Assembly: GCA_965661545.1 (NCBI GenBank)
Contig: CBFIEF010000001.1
Span: 62,001-126,000, forward strand
Reading direction: 5' to 3'
Source: UBA7985 sp965661545
GTDB taxonomy: Bacteria > Pseudomonadota > Alphaproteobacteria > UBA7985
Length of the DNA: 64,000 nucleotides
Below are positions 1 through 8,270 of the stretch, piece by piece. Below the pieces are notes generated by a model. The model was given only the letters and a program-made list of their open reading frames with translations, made no database searches and had not been told where the DNA came from. The stretch's first letter is position 1. Every line of letters begins with the position of its first letter. The translations under genes were made by a program, and so were the position numbers.

Positions 1-1
1 G

Positions 2-970
2 GTCGCGGTCAGCCCGCTTATGGCGTGGTTGCAGCGTTTTGCTGTGTTCCTGCTCATCATTGTTGCGGTTGGGATGTTGGTTTGGAACCGCATGGACGCG
101 CGCTTTGGCTCCAACGCCCGAATGTTGGTCGCCGATGTGATGTCGCCGCTGCTGAACGTATTCAGTCAGTCCAGTGCTTCTGTCTCTCAAGTCACCGAGC
201 GCTTTCGCACCTATGAAGAATTGGCCGATGAGAACAATCGGCTCAAACAAGAAATCCGCATTCTGAATGCTAAGGCGCAGACGCTTGATGAGCTGCTGGC
301 TGAGAACGATCGGCTGCGGATGATGCTGCCGATCCGCTACAAGACCGCGGCGGCAGAGCAGTGGAACTGGACCCGCGCGCTGGAAACCGGGCGTGATATT
401 GGCGAGACTAAGCGGATGATGGCTTTTGTCGTCGCAGACCATTCGCGGCGCTATTCCCGGTCGGTCCTGATCAACTTGGGGCGCAACGAGTCTGTGCGTC
501 AGGGGTTGGCGGTTGTGAATGATCAAGGCTTGGTGGGGCGGGTTCGGGAAGTTGGTGCAGCGGCGGCACGTGTGCTGCTGATTACCGATCCAAACTCGCA
601 AATTCCGGTCATTATCGAGCGCGCTGAACTGAACGCCTTTGTACGCGGTACCCGAGATTCAGGCTTTGACCTCGAAACTGGATTGCCCTTCGATTATCTG
701 CGGGTTGAGCAGGACTTCATGTTGCCCCAAGACTTGGAGAAAATCCAAGTTGGCGACCGCGTGATCACCAGCGGAGCGGATGGGGTATTCCCACCCGGAC
801 TGCTGATTGGGTTTATTTCCGAAATCACCCCCGCCGAAGCGCGTATTCGCCCGACTGTGGACTTTGACCAGCTGTCCAATGTTCTGGTGGTCGATTACCC
901 AGGCGTCGATATCAATGCGGACCTGATTGCTGCTGGGGCGGTGGGGCTGCAAGGCTTGGGCGAGAACTAG
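2..970 (+). CDS. mreC: Rod shape-determining protein MreC (5' end probably outside the window)
   Basis: MreC is the periplasmic scaffold of the elongasome; it links MreB filaments to PBP2 and RodA. Counting from the ATG at 20, one membrane segment lies at about residues 6-22, a coiled coil at about 65-102 (repeated ENxRLK/ENDRLR), then the beta-rich MreC domain with the conserved segment around VGRVREV and a C-terminal GDRVITSG/FPPGLLIG stretch. The frame is open from base 2 to the ATG at 20 with no stop, and family members usually carry extra residues before the membrane segment, so the true start is probably upstream of the window. First visible gene of an operon with mreD (3 nt gap), mrdA and rodA. 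The identification is secure; only the start is not. Confidence 0.93.
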   Translation, partial: VAVSPLMAWLQRFAVFLLIIVAVGMLVWNRMDARFGSNARMLVADVMSPLLNVFSQSSASVSQVTERFRTYEELADENNRLKQEIRILNAKAQTLDELLAENDRLRMMLPIRYKTAAAEQWNWTRALETGRDIGETKRMMAFVVADHSRRYSRSVLINLGRNESVRQGLAVVNDQGLVGRVREVGAAAARVLLITDPNSQIPVIIERAELNAFVRGTRDSGFDLETGLPFDYLRVEQDFMLPQDLEKIQVGDRVITSGADGVFPPGLLIGFISEITPAEARIRPTVDFDQLSNVLVVDYPGVDINADLIAAGAVGLQGLGEN

Positions 971-973
971 GCC

Positions 974-1540
974 ATGCAGACCATTTTGCTCGTTCTGGAT
1001 ATTTTGTTGGGCGGGGTGTTACGACGCATTCGGATTGCTGTGCCAGTTTTGGTGTTTCTGATCTTTTTGGCTTTGGACGCGTCTGCGCTGGGCCTTGGGC
1101 GCGGCATCGCGTTTCTGCCCGATTTGGCCTTTGCGACCGTCCTGTTCTGGATGATCCGTCACCCCAGCATCATGCCTATTCCGCTGGTTTTCGTCATTGG
1201 CTTTTGGACTGACGCCATGAACGGCTCCCACATGGGGTTGTCGATTATTGCTTACCTCACTGTGTTCTACATGATCGGGTCGTTTCGAGCCGATGTTGAA
1301 GGGTCAGGCTTCTTGTTCCATTGGGGTGCAGCGGTGACGGGCATTGTGGTGTATTTCGCGATCCAATGGACCTTTTACTCAGCCTATGAGCTGGAAGTCA
1401 CAGCGCCGTTTCAGAACATGATCCGCGCCAGTGTGACCGCGCTTCTCTACCCGTTTGTTTACGTGTTCAACAATATGTTGCGCACATTCTTGTGGCGTGG
1501 AGCGCTGCAGACGGAGGAACGCTACTTTGACGGCGCGTGA
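974..1540 (+). CDS. mreD: Rod shape-determining membrane protein MreD
   Basis: Small polytopic inner-membrane protein of 188 residues with about five hydrophobic helices, the length and layout of MreD, which works with MreC to position the elongation machinery. The primary sequence of this family is weakly conserved, so the call rests largely on position: it sits directly between mreC (3 nt upstream) and the PBP2 gene, whose TTG start overlaps the last 14 bases of this gene. Such coupling implies co-translation. The stop is the TGA at 1538-1540. Confidence 0.9.
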   Translation: MQTILLVLDILLGGVLRRIRIAVPVLVFLIFLALDASALGLGRGIAFLPDLAFATVLFWMIRHPSIMPIPLVFVIGFWTDAMNGSHMGLSIIAYLTVFYMIGSFRADVEGSGFLFHWGAAVTGIVVYFAIQWTFYSAYELEVTAPFQNMIRASVTALLYPFVYVFNNMLRTFLWRGALQTEERYFDGA

Positions 1541-3701
1541 TGGGAAAAAGCGGGAGTCCGGCTTTACCCGCCGGCTGGTGCTCGCGGCGACCATTCAGGG
1601 CGCGGCGCTGGCTGCGCTGGGCTATCGGCTGTATTCGCTGCAAGTGCCTCGACAGGACGATTTCCTCGCCGATAGTTTTGATATTCGCACGGTCACCCGC
1701 TACGACGCCCCCACGCGCGGGATCATCTTGGATCGCTTTGGCCGGCAACTGGCCGGGAATGAGCAAAGCTACAACCTGATGTTCTATCCCGAACGTAAGG
1801 CCAAACGGATCGAGACCAACGACACCGCCATCGTCCGACGCGCCGCAGCGCTGATCCAAGCCAGCCCGTTCCTGACAGAGCGGATGATCGAGCAGTTAGA
1901 CATCGGTCAGGACGTTATCGCGGGCGAAGGTCGTTTGCTGTCTGAGATTACGGCCGAAGACTTTGATTTGATTGCTGAAGTCGGGCCGGGCCGTTGGCCG
2001 GGGTTTGGCGCGATTGAGCGGTTTGGGCGCTATGGCTTAACCTACAAAGTGGTTTCCAGCCGGGCTAAGGACGAAGCACGGGCAATCGAAGAGATCTTCA
2101 GCATCCTGCCGCTGAGTCCTGAGCAGCAGCGCACCATAAATCGGCGGATTGTCGAGGCAAAGCAGATCAACGCCGAGGGCGGTGTGTTGCTGGCCGAAGA
2201 CCTCTCATGGGGGCAGGTGGCACAGTTGAAGGCGCGCGCACTGGATTTGCCGGGGGCGGAGATCGATGTGGCTGAGAAGCGCTTCTACCACTACCCCGGC
2301 ACCGCAGCGCACGCGCTGGGCTATGTCAGCCAAGTTCAGCCACAAGACCTGATCGGTGACGAGGACCGCATGCTGCGCCGTCCCAACGCCAAGATTGGCC
2401 GCAAGGGCATTGAGCGCACCATGGAAAAGTCACTGCGCGGGCGCGCGGGGCGACGGATCATGGAAATCAACGCCTTTGGTCAAGAGCAGCGCGTGGTCTC
2501 ACGCGTGCCGCCGATCCCGGGCCGGGTGATCCGATCCACCATCGACTTGGGCCTGCAGACCTACGCCGAACAACGGCTGGCCGAGCAGCCAATCTCGGAA
2601 ACTGAGATGATCCGCGCGGGCGCAGCGGTGGTGATGAAGGTGGATACGGGCGAAGTGCTTGCCATGGCTTCTCACCCAACCTTTGACCAATCTATCTTTA
2701 CCAGCCGGATTTCGAATACGGTGTGGAATGAGTTGATCAACGATGAGCACAAGCCGTTGGTGAACAAAAGCGCAGCCGAGCACTATCCGCCGGGGTCTAC
2801 CTACAAAATGGTGACCATGCTTGCGGCTCTTGAATCCGGGATTGACCCGCGCGAGCAAGTGACCTGCGCAGGCAAAACCCAAGTGGGGCCCCAGACCTTT
2901 TATTGCTGGAAACGCGATGGCCATGGCCGGGTTGGTATGGAGTCCGCGCTCGTTCAGTCGTGTGACACCTGGTACTACGAGATGAGCCAGCGGATCGGTC
3001 CGGAGAAGATGTCTGAAGTCGCGGCCCGCTTGGGCTTTGGCGACCGATTGATGATCGATGTTGCTGGCGAAACGCGCGGTGTGGTTCCGAATGAAAATTG
3101 GAAGCGGAATTCGCTGGGCCAGAGCTGGTTTGATGGCGATACGGTTCAGGCGAGTATCGGGCAGGGCTACGTGCTGACAACGCCGCTGCAGCTGGCCACC
3201 ATGACCGCCCGGATTGCCAATGGCGGGCGCGCGGTTCGTCCCCATTTGATCGTCCCTGACTTGCCCTATCCCGCCGAGGATTTGGGCTTCAAGCCGGAGC
3301 ATCTGGAGATCGTGCGCGGTGCTATGAACCGCGTGACCAATACAGATGAAGGCACGGCCTATCGCTATACGCAGGTAGAAGAGCCCGCGCTGCAGATAGC
3401 GGGCAAAACTGGCACGGCGCAGGTTGCTCGCCTGTCCGTCGGCGAGCGGTTGCGCATGCTCAATGATGTCCGCTCGCTCGATTACAACCGCCGAAACCAT
3501 GCGCTGTTCGTGGGCTACGGCCCGTTGAAGCGCCCGCGCTATGCCTGTGCCGTCATCATTGAACACGGCGACAGCGGGGGGCGATCGGCGGGACCGGTGG
3601 TGCTGGACCTGTTACAGGCGGCGATTGTCGGGAATTCTGGCGGCCAGCCAAACATGGTGAACGACCGCTATAACTTGGTGGGTCGCAATGATGAGGCATG
3701 A
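1527..3701 (+). CDS. mrdA: Penicillin-binding protein 2, elongation-specific transpeptidase
   Basis: Class B PBP that crosslinks peptidoglycan during cell elongation together with RodA. I start it at the TTG at 1527 because GGAGG lies at 1513-1517, 9 nt upstream, and the product then begins with a short basic tail followed by one membrane anchor (about residues 15-38). The longer open frame upstream lies inside mreD. The N-terminal PBP dimer domain follows, then the transpeptidase domain with all three active-site motifs: STYK with Ser424 and Lys427, SCD with Ser478, and KTGTAQ with Lys627. With this start the protein has 724 residues, somewhat longer than E. coli PBP2. rodA begins 3 nt after the stop, giving the usual PBP2-RodA polymerase/transpeptidase pair. 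Confidence 0.95.
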   Translation: MTARDGKKRESGFTRRLVLAATIQGAALAALGYRLYSLQVPRQDDFLADSFDIRTVTRYDAPTRGIILDRFGRQLAGNEQSYNLMFYPERKAKRIETNDTAIVRRAAALIQASPFLTERMIEQLDIGQDVIAGEGRLLSEITAEDFDLIAEVGPGRWPGFGAIERFGRYGLTYKVVSSRAKDEARAIEEIFSILPLSPEQQRTINRRIVEAKQINAEGGVLLAEDLSWGQVAQLKARALDLPGAEIDVAEKRFYHYPGTAAHALGYVSQVQPQDLIGDEDRMLRRPNAKIGRKGIERTMEKSLRGRAGRRIMEINAFGQEQRVVSRVPPIPGRVIRSTIDLGLQTYAEQRLAEQPISETEMIRAGAAVVMKVDTGEVLAMASHPTFDQSIFTSRISNTVWNELINDEHKPLVNKSAAEHYPPGSTYKMVTMLAALESGIDPREQVTCAGKTQVGPQTFYCWKRDGHGRVGMESALVQSCDTWYYEMSQRIGPEKMSEVAARLGFGDRLMIDVAGETRGVVPNENWKRNSLGQSWFDGDTVQASIGQGYVLTTPLQLATMTARIANGGRAVRPHLIVPDLPYPAEDLGFKPEHLEIVRGAMNRVTNTDEGTAYRYTQVEEPALQIAGKTGTAQVARLSVGERLRMLNDVRSLDYNRRNHALFVGYGPLKRPRYACAVIIEHGDSGGRSAGPVVLDLLQAAIVGNSGGQPNMVNDRYNLVGRNDEA

Positions 3702-3704
3702 CCG

Positions 3705-4883
3705 TTGACGTCGACGCTTGACCAATCCGATACCCGCCGGATCCAGCTTTCGCTGCTGGATCGGGTTTCCAGTGTGCCTTGGCCCCTGCTGATCTTGGTT
3801 ATCATCCTGTCGAGTATTGGGGTCGCGATGCAGTATTCGGCGGGAGGTTTGGCGTGGGAGCCCTTTGCCGGGATTCACGTGCTGCGGCTGGCGCTGTTCT
3901 TTGCGCTCGCTGTGATTGCCGGGCTGGTGGATATCCGCGTGTGGTATCGGGTGGCCTATATCGTCTTTTTCGTGACCATGGTTATGCTGATCGCCGTGCC
4001 GTTTATCGGCGATGAGTTCAACAACGCCAAGCGCTGGATCGACTTGCGGGTCATGACGCTGCAGCCCTCGGAGTTGGTGCAAATCGGTCTGATCATGACC
4101 CTGGCCCGGTACTTGAACAATGCCAGTTGGGAAGAGTTGGGAAACCCGTTTGACCTGATCTTCCCCTTGGCGCTGGCAGCGGTTCCAACCTACCTGATCA
4201 TGGAACAACCGGATTTGGGGACATCGCTCAAGCTGTTAGCCTGTGTGGGCGTGGTGCTGTTTTTGGCGGGGCTGCGCTGGTGGTTGGTGATGATCGGCGT
4301 CGGGGCGGTCATTGCGGCCAGTTATTGGTTTGTTGACCGGTGCCTGAGCAATGGCTTTGAGGCGGCGGGCTATCAGTGTCGTCGCGTGCTTGTGCTTTTT
4401 GACGATGAACTGGATCTGGCCGGCGCGGGCTATCACATCAACCAGGCCAAGATTGCGATTGGTTCTGGCGGTGTTGAGGGGCAGGGCTTTGGGCAGGGGC
4501 AGCACAACCAGCTGGGCTTTACCCCGGAAAACAATACCGACTTCGTCTGGTCTTTGCTGGCCGAGGAATTTGGCTTTATCGGCTGTATGGTGGTGCTGTT
4601 CTTGTTCTCGCTGCTGTTGCTGTACGGGGTCGTGACGGCCCTGCGCGCGCGCAGCCAGTTTGGGCGACTCCTTGCCGCGACGCTGACGGCAAACCTGTTT
4701 TTCTACATTGTGATTAACATTGGTATGAACATGGGCTTACTGCCCGTCGTTGGAATGCCGCTGCCTTTCCTGTCATATGGGGGTTCGGCCATGCTGGCGA
4801 CCATGGGATCGGTTGCTTTGCTGACGTCGATCTGGATTCATGCTGACGTACCCGTGGGCGAAGAAGGAAAACGATCGCGATGA
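3705..4883 (+). CDS. rodA: RodA, SEDS-family peptidoglycan glycosyltransferase
   Basis: Polytopic SEDS protein that polymerises lipid II into glycan strands during elongation. Ten or so hydrophobic helices can be read. Family-typical stretches include the WIDLR / QPSEL segment after the first helices, the GQGFGQGQ-(H)NQLGF-PENNTDF region in the large loop, and the LPFLSYGGSA motif near the C-terminus. The start is a TTG at 3705, three bases after the mrdA stop, so two consecutive genes here use TTG. The last codons overlap the next gene as ATGA (4880-4883), indicating translational coupling to the hydratase-like gene. Confidence 0.95.
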   Translation: MTSTLDQSDTRRIQLSLLDRVSSVPWPLLILVIILSSIGVAMQYSAGGLAWEPFAGIHVLRLALFFALAVIAGLVDIRVWYRVAYIVFFVTMVMLIAVPFIGDEFNNAKRWIDLRVMTLQPSELVQIGLIMTLARYLNNASWEELGNPFDLIFPLALAAVPTYLIMEQPDLGTSLKLLACVGVVLFLAGLRWWLVMIGVGAVIAASYWFVDRCLSNGFEAAGYQCRRVLVLFDDELDLAGAGYHINQAKIAIGSGGVEGQGFGQGQHNQLGFTPENNTDFVWSLLAEEFGFIGCMVVLFLFSLLLLYGVVTALRARSQFGRLLAATLTANLFFYIVINIGMNMGLLPVVGMPLPFLSYGGSAMLATMGSVALLTSIWIHADVPVGEEGKRSR

Positions 4884-5356
4884 CTGTGAACAAAGACGAC
4901 ATCAAAGCGGACATGCTGAGTAAAGTCGGCACCGAGATTGCTGTGACCGACTGGGTGTTGGTGGACCAGCAGCGCATTCAGGATTTCGCTGATGCGACGC
5001 TGGATCAGCAGTGGATCCATACCAACCCAGAAATGGCCGCCAGGGGCCCCTTTGGTGGTCCAATTGCGCATGGCCTGCTGACATTATCGCTGTTGCCGCA
5101 CTTCAGCTATCAAGTGAAATGGCCCCATAAGCCGCAGTTGAGCGTCAACTATGGCTACAACAAAGTCCGCTTTACGGCACCGCTGCCTGCTGGCTCTCAA
5201 GTGCGGTCACGCCAGACACTGGAAAGTGTGGAAGACCGTGCGGATGGTGGCTTTACCCTCATTACGACCCATCGCATCGAGCGCGAAGGCGACCTGCTGG
5301 AAAACGGTGGCCGTCCCATCGTCGTCGCAGAAGCCGTCGGCCTGGTCTATTATTAA
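4880..5356 (+). CDS. MaoC/NodN-like hot-dog-fold hydratase
   Basis: 158-residue single hot-dog protein of the MaoC dehydratase family, closest in pattern to the NodN subgroup: the D-QQWIH-N segment followed by SPFGG-like (here GPFGG), then IAHGLLTLSL. In this family the Asp/His pair of the first segment hydrates enoyl-CoA substrates, but the substrate here cannot be told from sequence. It overlaps the rodA stop by 4 nt and is therefore probably the last gene of the elongation operon. A hairpin follows at 5382-5401. A role linked to fatty-acyl or CoA metabolism is inference. Its presence behind rodA may simply reflect read-through. Confidence 0.85.
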   Translation: MTVNKDDIKADMLSKVGTEIAVTDWVLVDQQRIQDFADATLDQQWIHTNPEMAARGPFGGPIAHGLLTLSLLPHFSYQVKWPHKPQLSVNYGYNKVRFTAPLPAGSQVRSRQTLESVEDRADGGFTLITTHRIEREGDLLENGGRPIVVAEAVGLVYY

Positions 5357-5381
5357 GAGCAAGGGCGCCTGACCAAACGGA

Positions 5382-5401
5382 AAGGGGCCTTGCGGCCCCT
5401 T
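5382..5401. terminator. Hairpin between convergent genes
   Basis: Perfect 8-bp stem AAGGGGCC/GGCCCCTT with a TTGC loop lies between the hydratase gene (plus) and the helicase gene (minus). It has A residues on one flank and a T-rich flank (TACTCTTT) on the other. It probably works as an intrinsic terminator for the plus-strand operon and possibly in both directions. Confidence 0.7.
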
Positions 5402-5459
5402 ACTCTTTGCGTTCGTTTCTTGTCTTGGGTCAGACACCAGCCCGACCCGTGCCGCTGCC

Positions 5460-6719
5460 TTAGGCCGCTCGCAAAATGAACGCTGGAATATGCTGTTCGA
5501 AGCACTTTTGCGCTGCCTTGATGGTTTTGGCATCAACGCCTCGAGCCTTAGCTTCTTCGATCACTGACTGCAGGACAGCTTCTTCCTGCTTCTTCTGCAC
5601 CGTGCCGAGATCGTAGGATTTAATCTCTTTCTTGGTCAGATCAACAATCGCATCCACGAGCTTTTTATCGCGTGAGGTTGCAATCATAAACGCGCGGCCC
5701 TTACGACCTGCGCGACCTGTGCGGCCAATGCGGTGCACGTAGTCTTCGGCGTTGAACGGCACATCGAAGTTGATCACGTGCGTGATGTGATCGATGTCGA
5801 TCCCGCGCGCGGCAACGTCGGAGCACACAAGGATGCTCAGACTTTCCGTGCGGAAGGCCTCTAACGTTTCCATGCGCTTGGGCTGGCTGAGATCGCCGTG
5901 CATGGGTGCGGCGGTAAAGCCGGCTTTGCGCAGTGTATCCACAACCGTAGAGATATCGCGCTTGCGGTTACAAAACACGATGGAAGACTTTGGCTTTTCA
6001 GCCTGAACAATCGCGCGGAGCGTCGACTGCTTTTCTTTCTCATCGCTGGACACCAAAAACGCTTCAACCGTCGTCGCGGTGGACGAGGCCCGTGCGACTT
6101 CGATTTCTTTGGGGTTGCGCAGGAACTTGTCCGCCAGCTTGCGGATCGGTGGGGCCATCGTTGCAGAGAACATCAGCGTCTGTCGCTTCGCCGGCAAGCG
6201 GCCTACGATCGTCTCGATGTCCGGGATGAAACCCATATCCAGCATGCGGTCGGCTTCATCGATCACCAGAACCGACACGTCCATCGGCATAACCGATCCT
6301 CGCTCGATCAAATCGAGCAGTCGGCCCGGTGTTGCGATCAGCACGTCAACGCCGCGCGTCAGGATCGCTTCCTGTTCTTTCATGGACTCGCCGCCAATCA
6401 GCAAAGCCATGGAAAGCTGGTGGTTGGTGCCGTACATTTCGAAGTTCTCAGCGATCTGAGCGGCTAGCTCCCGCGTTGGCGACAAAATCAGCGATCGGGG
6501 CATGCGTGCTCGCGCCTGACCCTCGGCCAGAATGTCGATCATCGGGAGTGTAAAACCAGCTGTCTTACCAGTACCGGTTTGAGCAACGCCAAGGACGTCG
6601 CGGCCCATCAAAACAGCCGGAATAGCGGCTTTTTGAATAGGGGTAGGGGTTTGATACCCCATAGAGGCTACAGCCTGCTGCAGGCCTTCGGAGAGGCCTA
6701 AATCTGCAAATTCATTCAT
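5460..6719 (-). CDS. DEAD-box ATP-dependent RNA helicase, RhlE-like
   Basis: Unwinds RNA duplexes, with likely roles in ribosome assembly or RNA decay. The 419 residues contain the complete motif series: the F...G / TPIQ Q-motif, Walker A TGTGKT, PTRELA, TPGRLLD, the DEAD box (IDEADRMLDMGF), SAT, and the C-terminal RecA domain with GIDI and HRIGRTGRAG. After the core there is only a short C-terminal tail (about 60 residues) without the long basic extension seen in many RhlE or DeaD proteins. Divergent from the hydrolase gene at 6870, with about 150 nt between starts that should hold both promoters. I assign no gene symbol because RhlE, DbpA and similar groups cannot be separated reliably by eye. 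Confidence 0.93.
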   Translation of the reverse strand: MNEFADLGLSEGLQQAVASMGYQTPTPIQKAAIPAVLMGRDVLGVAQTGTGKTAGFTLPMIDILAEGQARARMPRSLILSPTRELAAQIAENFEMYGTNHQLSMALLIGGESMKEQEAILTRGVDVLIATPGRLLDLIERGSVMPMDVSVLVIDEADRMLDMGFIPDIETIVGRLPAKRQTLMFSATMAPPIRKLADKFLRNPKEIEVARASSTATTVEAFLVSSDEKEKQSTLRAIVQAEKPKSSIVFCNRKRDISTVVDTLRKAGFTAAPMHGDLSQPKRMETLEAFRTESLSILVCSDVAARGIDIDHITHVINFDVPFNAEDYVHRIGRTGRAGRKGRAFMIATSRDKKLVDAIVDLTKKEIKSYDLGTVQKKQEEAVLQSVIEEAKARGVDAKTIKAAQKCFEQHIPAFILRAA

Positions 6720-6869
6720 GAAGGGAGGGTTGCCAAAAAGGCCCTAAACCGTGATGGATCCGTCGTGGTAAATGAAATCTCGATAGGAGTGTCGCGGATC
6801 AACGGGGACACACCTAAACCAGTCACAGCTATATACGTTTTTCTGCCTAATTTCGCAAGGTAAGCCAGC

Positions 6870-7574
6870 ATGAGCCAGACCGTCGCATTTTTTCCCGGCC
6901 TTTTGTGTGACGATGCTCTGTTTACAGCGCAAACAAAGGCCTGCGAGGCCGCAGGATATGAGACGTATGTTGCGGATTTTGGCGCGGCGCATCACGAATC
7001 CTTTGACGCGATGGCGTTGGACGTTTTGGCTGATTTGCCGGACCGATTTTCGTTGGTTGGCTTGTCCATGGGCGGCTACGCGGCGCTCAAGGTGATTGAG
7101 CTGGCGGGGAAGCGGGTTGAGCGATTAGCGTTGCTCGATACCAACGCCCGAGCTGATGCGCCTGATGTATCAGCTCGGCGTCGCGGCCTGTTGGCGCTGT
7201 CGGCTAAGGGGGATTTCAAAGGCGTCACGCCTCGACTGCTGCCGCTCTATATCCATGAAAGCCGCCTGCAGGATGTAGCGCTTGCAGACGCGATCACGGC
7301 AATGGCGGAGGGGTTGGGACCGGATGTTTTTCGCCGGCAACAAACAGCTATTTTGGGGCGCGTCGATCAGCGGGAAACACTTGCCAACTTTCAGGCACCC
7401 GTCCTGGTGATCTGTGGGCGTCAGGACCAAGTCACGCCGCTGTTTCTGAGTGAAGAGATGGCCGATCTTGCGCCAGCGGGGGAGTTACTGGTGATCGAAG
7501 AATGCGGCCATTTCTCGACGATGGAGCGCCCTGAGCCAGTGACAGAGGCGCTGCTTCGTTGGCTGGGAGCCTGA
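6870..7574 (+). CDS. Alpha/beta-hydrolase fold protein
   Basis: 234-residue cytoplasmic alpha/beta hydrolase with the nucleophile elbow GLSMGG (Ser66), an acid in the CGRQDQVTP stretch and the catalytic His in ECGHFS near the C-terminus. No signal peptide is present. The N-terminal LLCD-LF segment resembles small esterases and MenH/BioH-like hydrolases, but the substrate is unknown. It stands alone, divergent from the helicase gene and convergent with the EF-hand gene. Confidence 0.88.
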   Translation: MSQTVAFFPGLLCDDALFTAQTKACEAAGYETYVADFGAAHHESFDAMALDVLADLPDRFSLVGLSMGGYAALKVIELAGKRVERLALLDTNARADAPDVSARRRGLLALSAKGDFKGVTPRLLPLYIHESRLQDVALADAITAMAEGLGPDVFRRQQTAILGRVDQRETLANFQAPVLVICGRQDQVTPLFLSEEMADLAPAGELLVIEECGHFSTMERPEPVTEALLRWLGA

Positions 7575-7636
7575 GCGCGCGAGAGATTGGGTTGCGACTA
7601 AGCCAGTCTGCCAATCCCCTGCGCTTCTTGGACGGT

Positions 7637-8107
7637 TTAGGACTTGCGGGCTTCGTGCATGGCCTTCATCGCCGGACGAATTTCGTCGCGGGTCAGCGTG
7701 CCGCTTGCGTCGGCGTCAAGCTCGGCAAAGGCTGAGGAAATTTTGGCCTGCATGTCGTCCAAAGTGACACCAGCGGTCAGACCTTCTTCACCAAGGAAAA
7801 TACGGACCATGCGATGATCGTGCTTGCCCTTGCGTTTACCTTTGCCTTTTTCCTTGCCCATGCTGGCTTCGTCACCGTCGGCCTTCTCACCGCGCATACC
7901 GCGCTTTGGAGCGGCTTCAAGTTCCGCTGCGCTCAGGATGCCGTCGCTGTCTGCGTCCAGGTGCGTGAAGATCTTCTCGGCGGCGCCCAGTGCGCGTTCG
8001 GCGGTCAAACCGCGGTCGCCCTTTTGGGCGTCGGCCAAAGATACGGTTGCTGCTGTGCCGGTGACCAGGAGCGTGGCGGTAGCAATCAGAAGAAGTTTGG
8101 TTTTCAT
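7637..8107 (-). CDS. Secreted EF-hand calcium-binding protein
   Basis: 156 residues beginning at the ATG at 8107 with a clear signal peptide (basic MKTK, hydrophobic core, cleavage near LADA-Q). Two canonical 12-residue EF loops are visible: residues 51-62 starting DADSDG and ending in Glu, and 131-142 starting DADASG and ending in Glu. Between them lies a highly charged Lys/Gly/Glu/His tract (about 70-98). This resembles small periplasmic EF-hand proteins thought to buffer or sense calcium; no enzymatic domain is present. The upstream open frame to 8242 is not used, because starting there would bury the signal peptide. Confidence 0.85.
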   Translation of the reverse strand: MKTKLLLIATATLLVTGTAATVSLADAQKGDRGLTAERALGAAEKIFTHLDADSDGILSAAELEAAPKRGMRGEKADGDEASMGKEKGKGKRKGKHDHRMVRIFLGEEGLTAGVTLDDMQAKISSAFAELDADASGTLTRDEIRPAMKAMHEARKS

Positions 8108-8225
8108 TCTAGGTTCTTTCCAAAAAGAGAAAGGCTCTTGAGGGGAGTTCAGAGCCAGTTGGGGCTTTAGAGGCGACCGCGATTGTCGCCTTCGTGAGTG
8201 CTTTACGCACACGCAGTCCCCGTCA

Positions 8226-8258
8226 TCCCCGCGCGGGGACACTTTTTTGGAAAAAAGT
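8226..8258. other. Two adjacent palindromes between parE and the EF-hand gene
   Basis: A perfect 14-bp GC palindrome, TCCCCGCGCGGGGA (8226-8239), is followed by a second inverted repeat ACTTTTTT-GG-AAAAAAGT (8241-8258). Read on the plus strand this is a GC stem followed closely by six T residues, the shape of an intrinsic terminator. Both flanking genes are on the minus strand, however, and for parE transcription the order is T-tract first, then stem. It may end antisense transcription or act as an mRNA 3'-end stabiliser. Confidence 0.5.
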
Positions 8259-8270
8259 TACAAAGCGAGC

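Noticed and set aside
2499..3566. 355-codon ORF on the minus strand
   Set aside because: It lies entirely opposite mrdA, whose catalytic motifs are intact; the antisense translation is a codon-bias shadow without family features.
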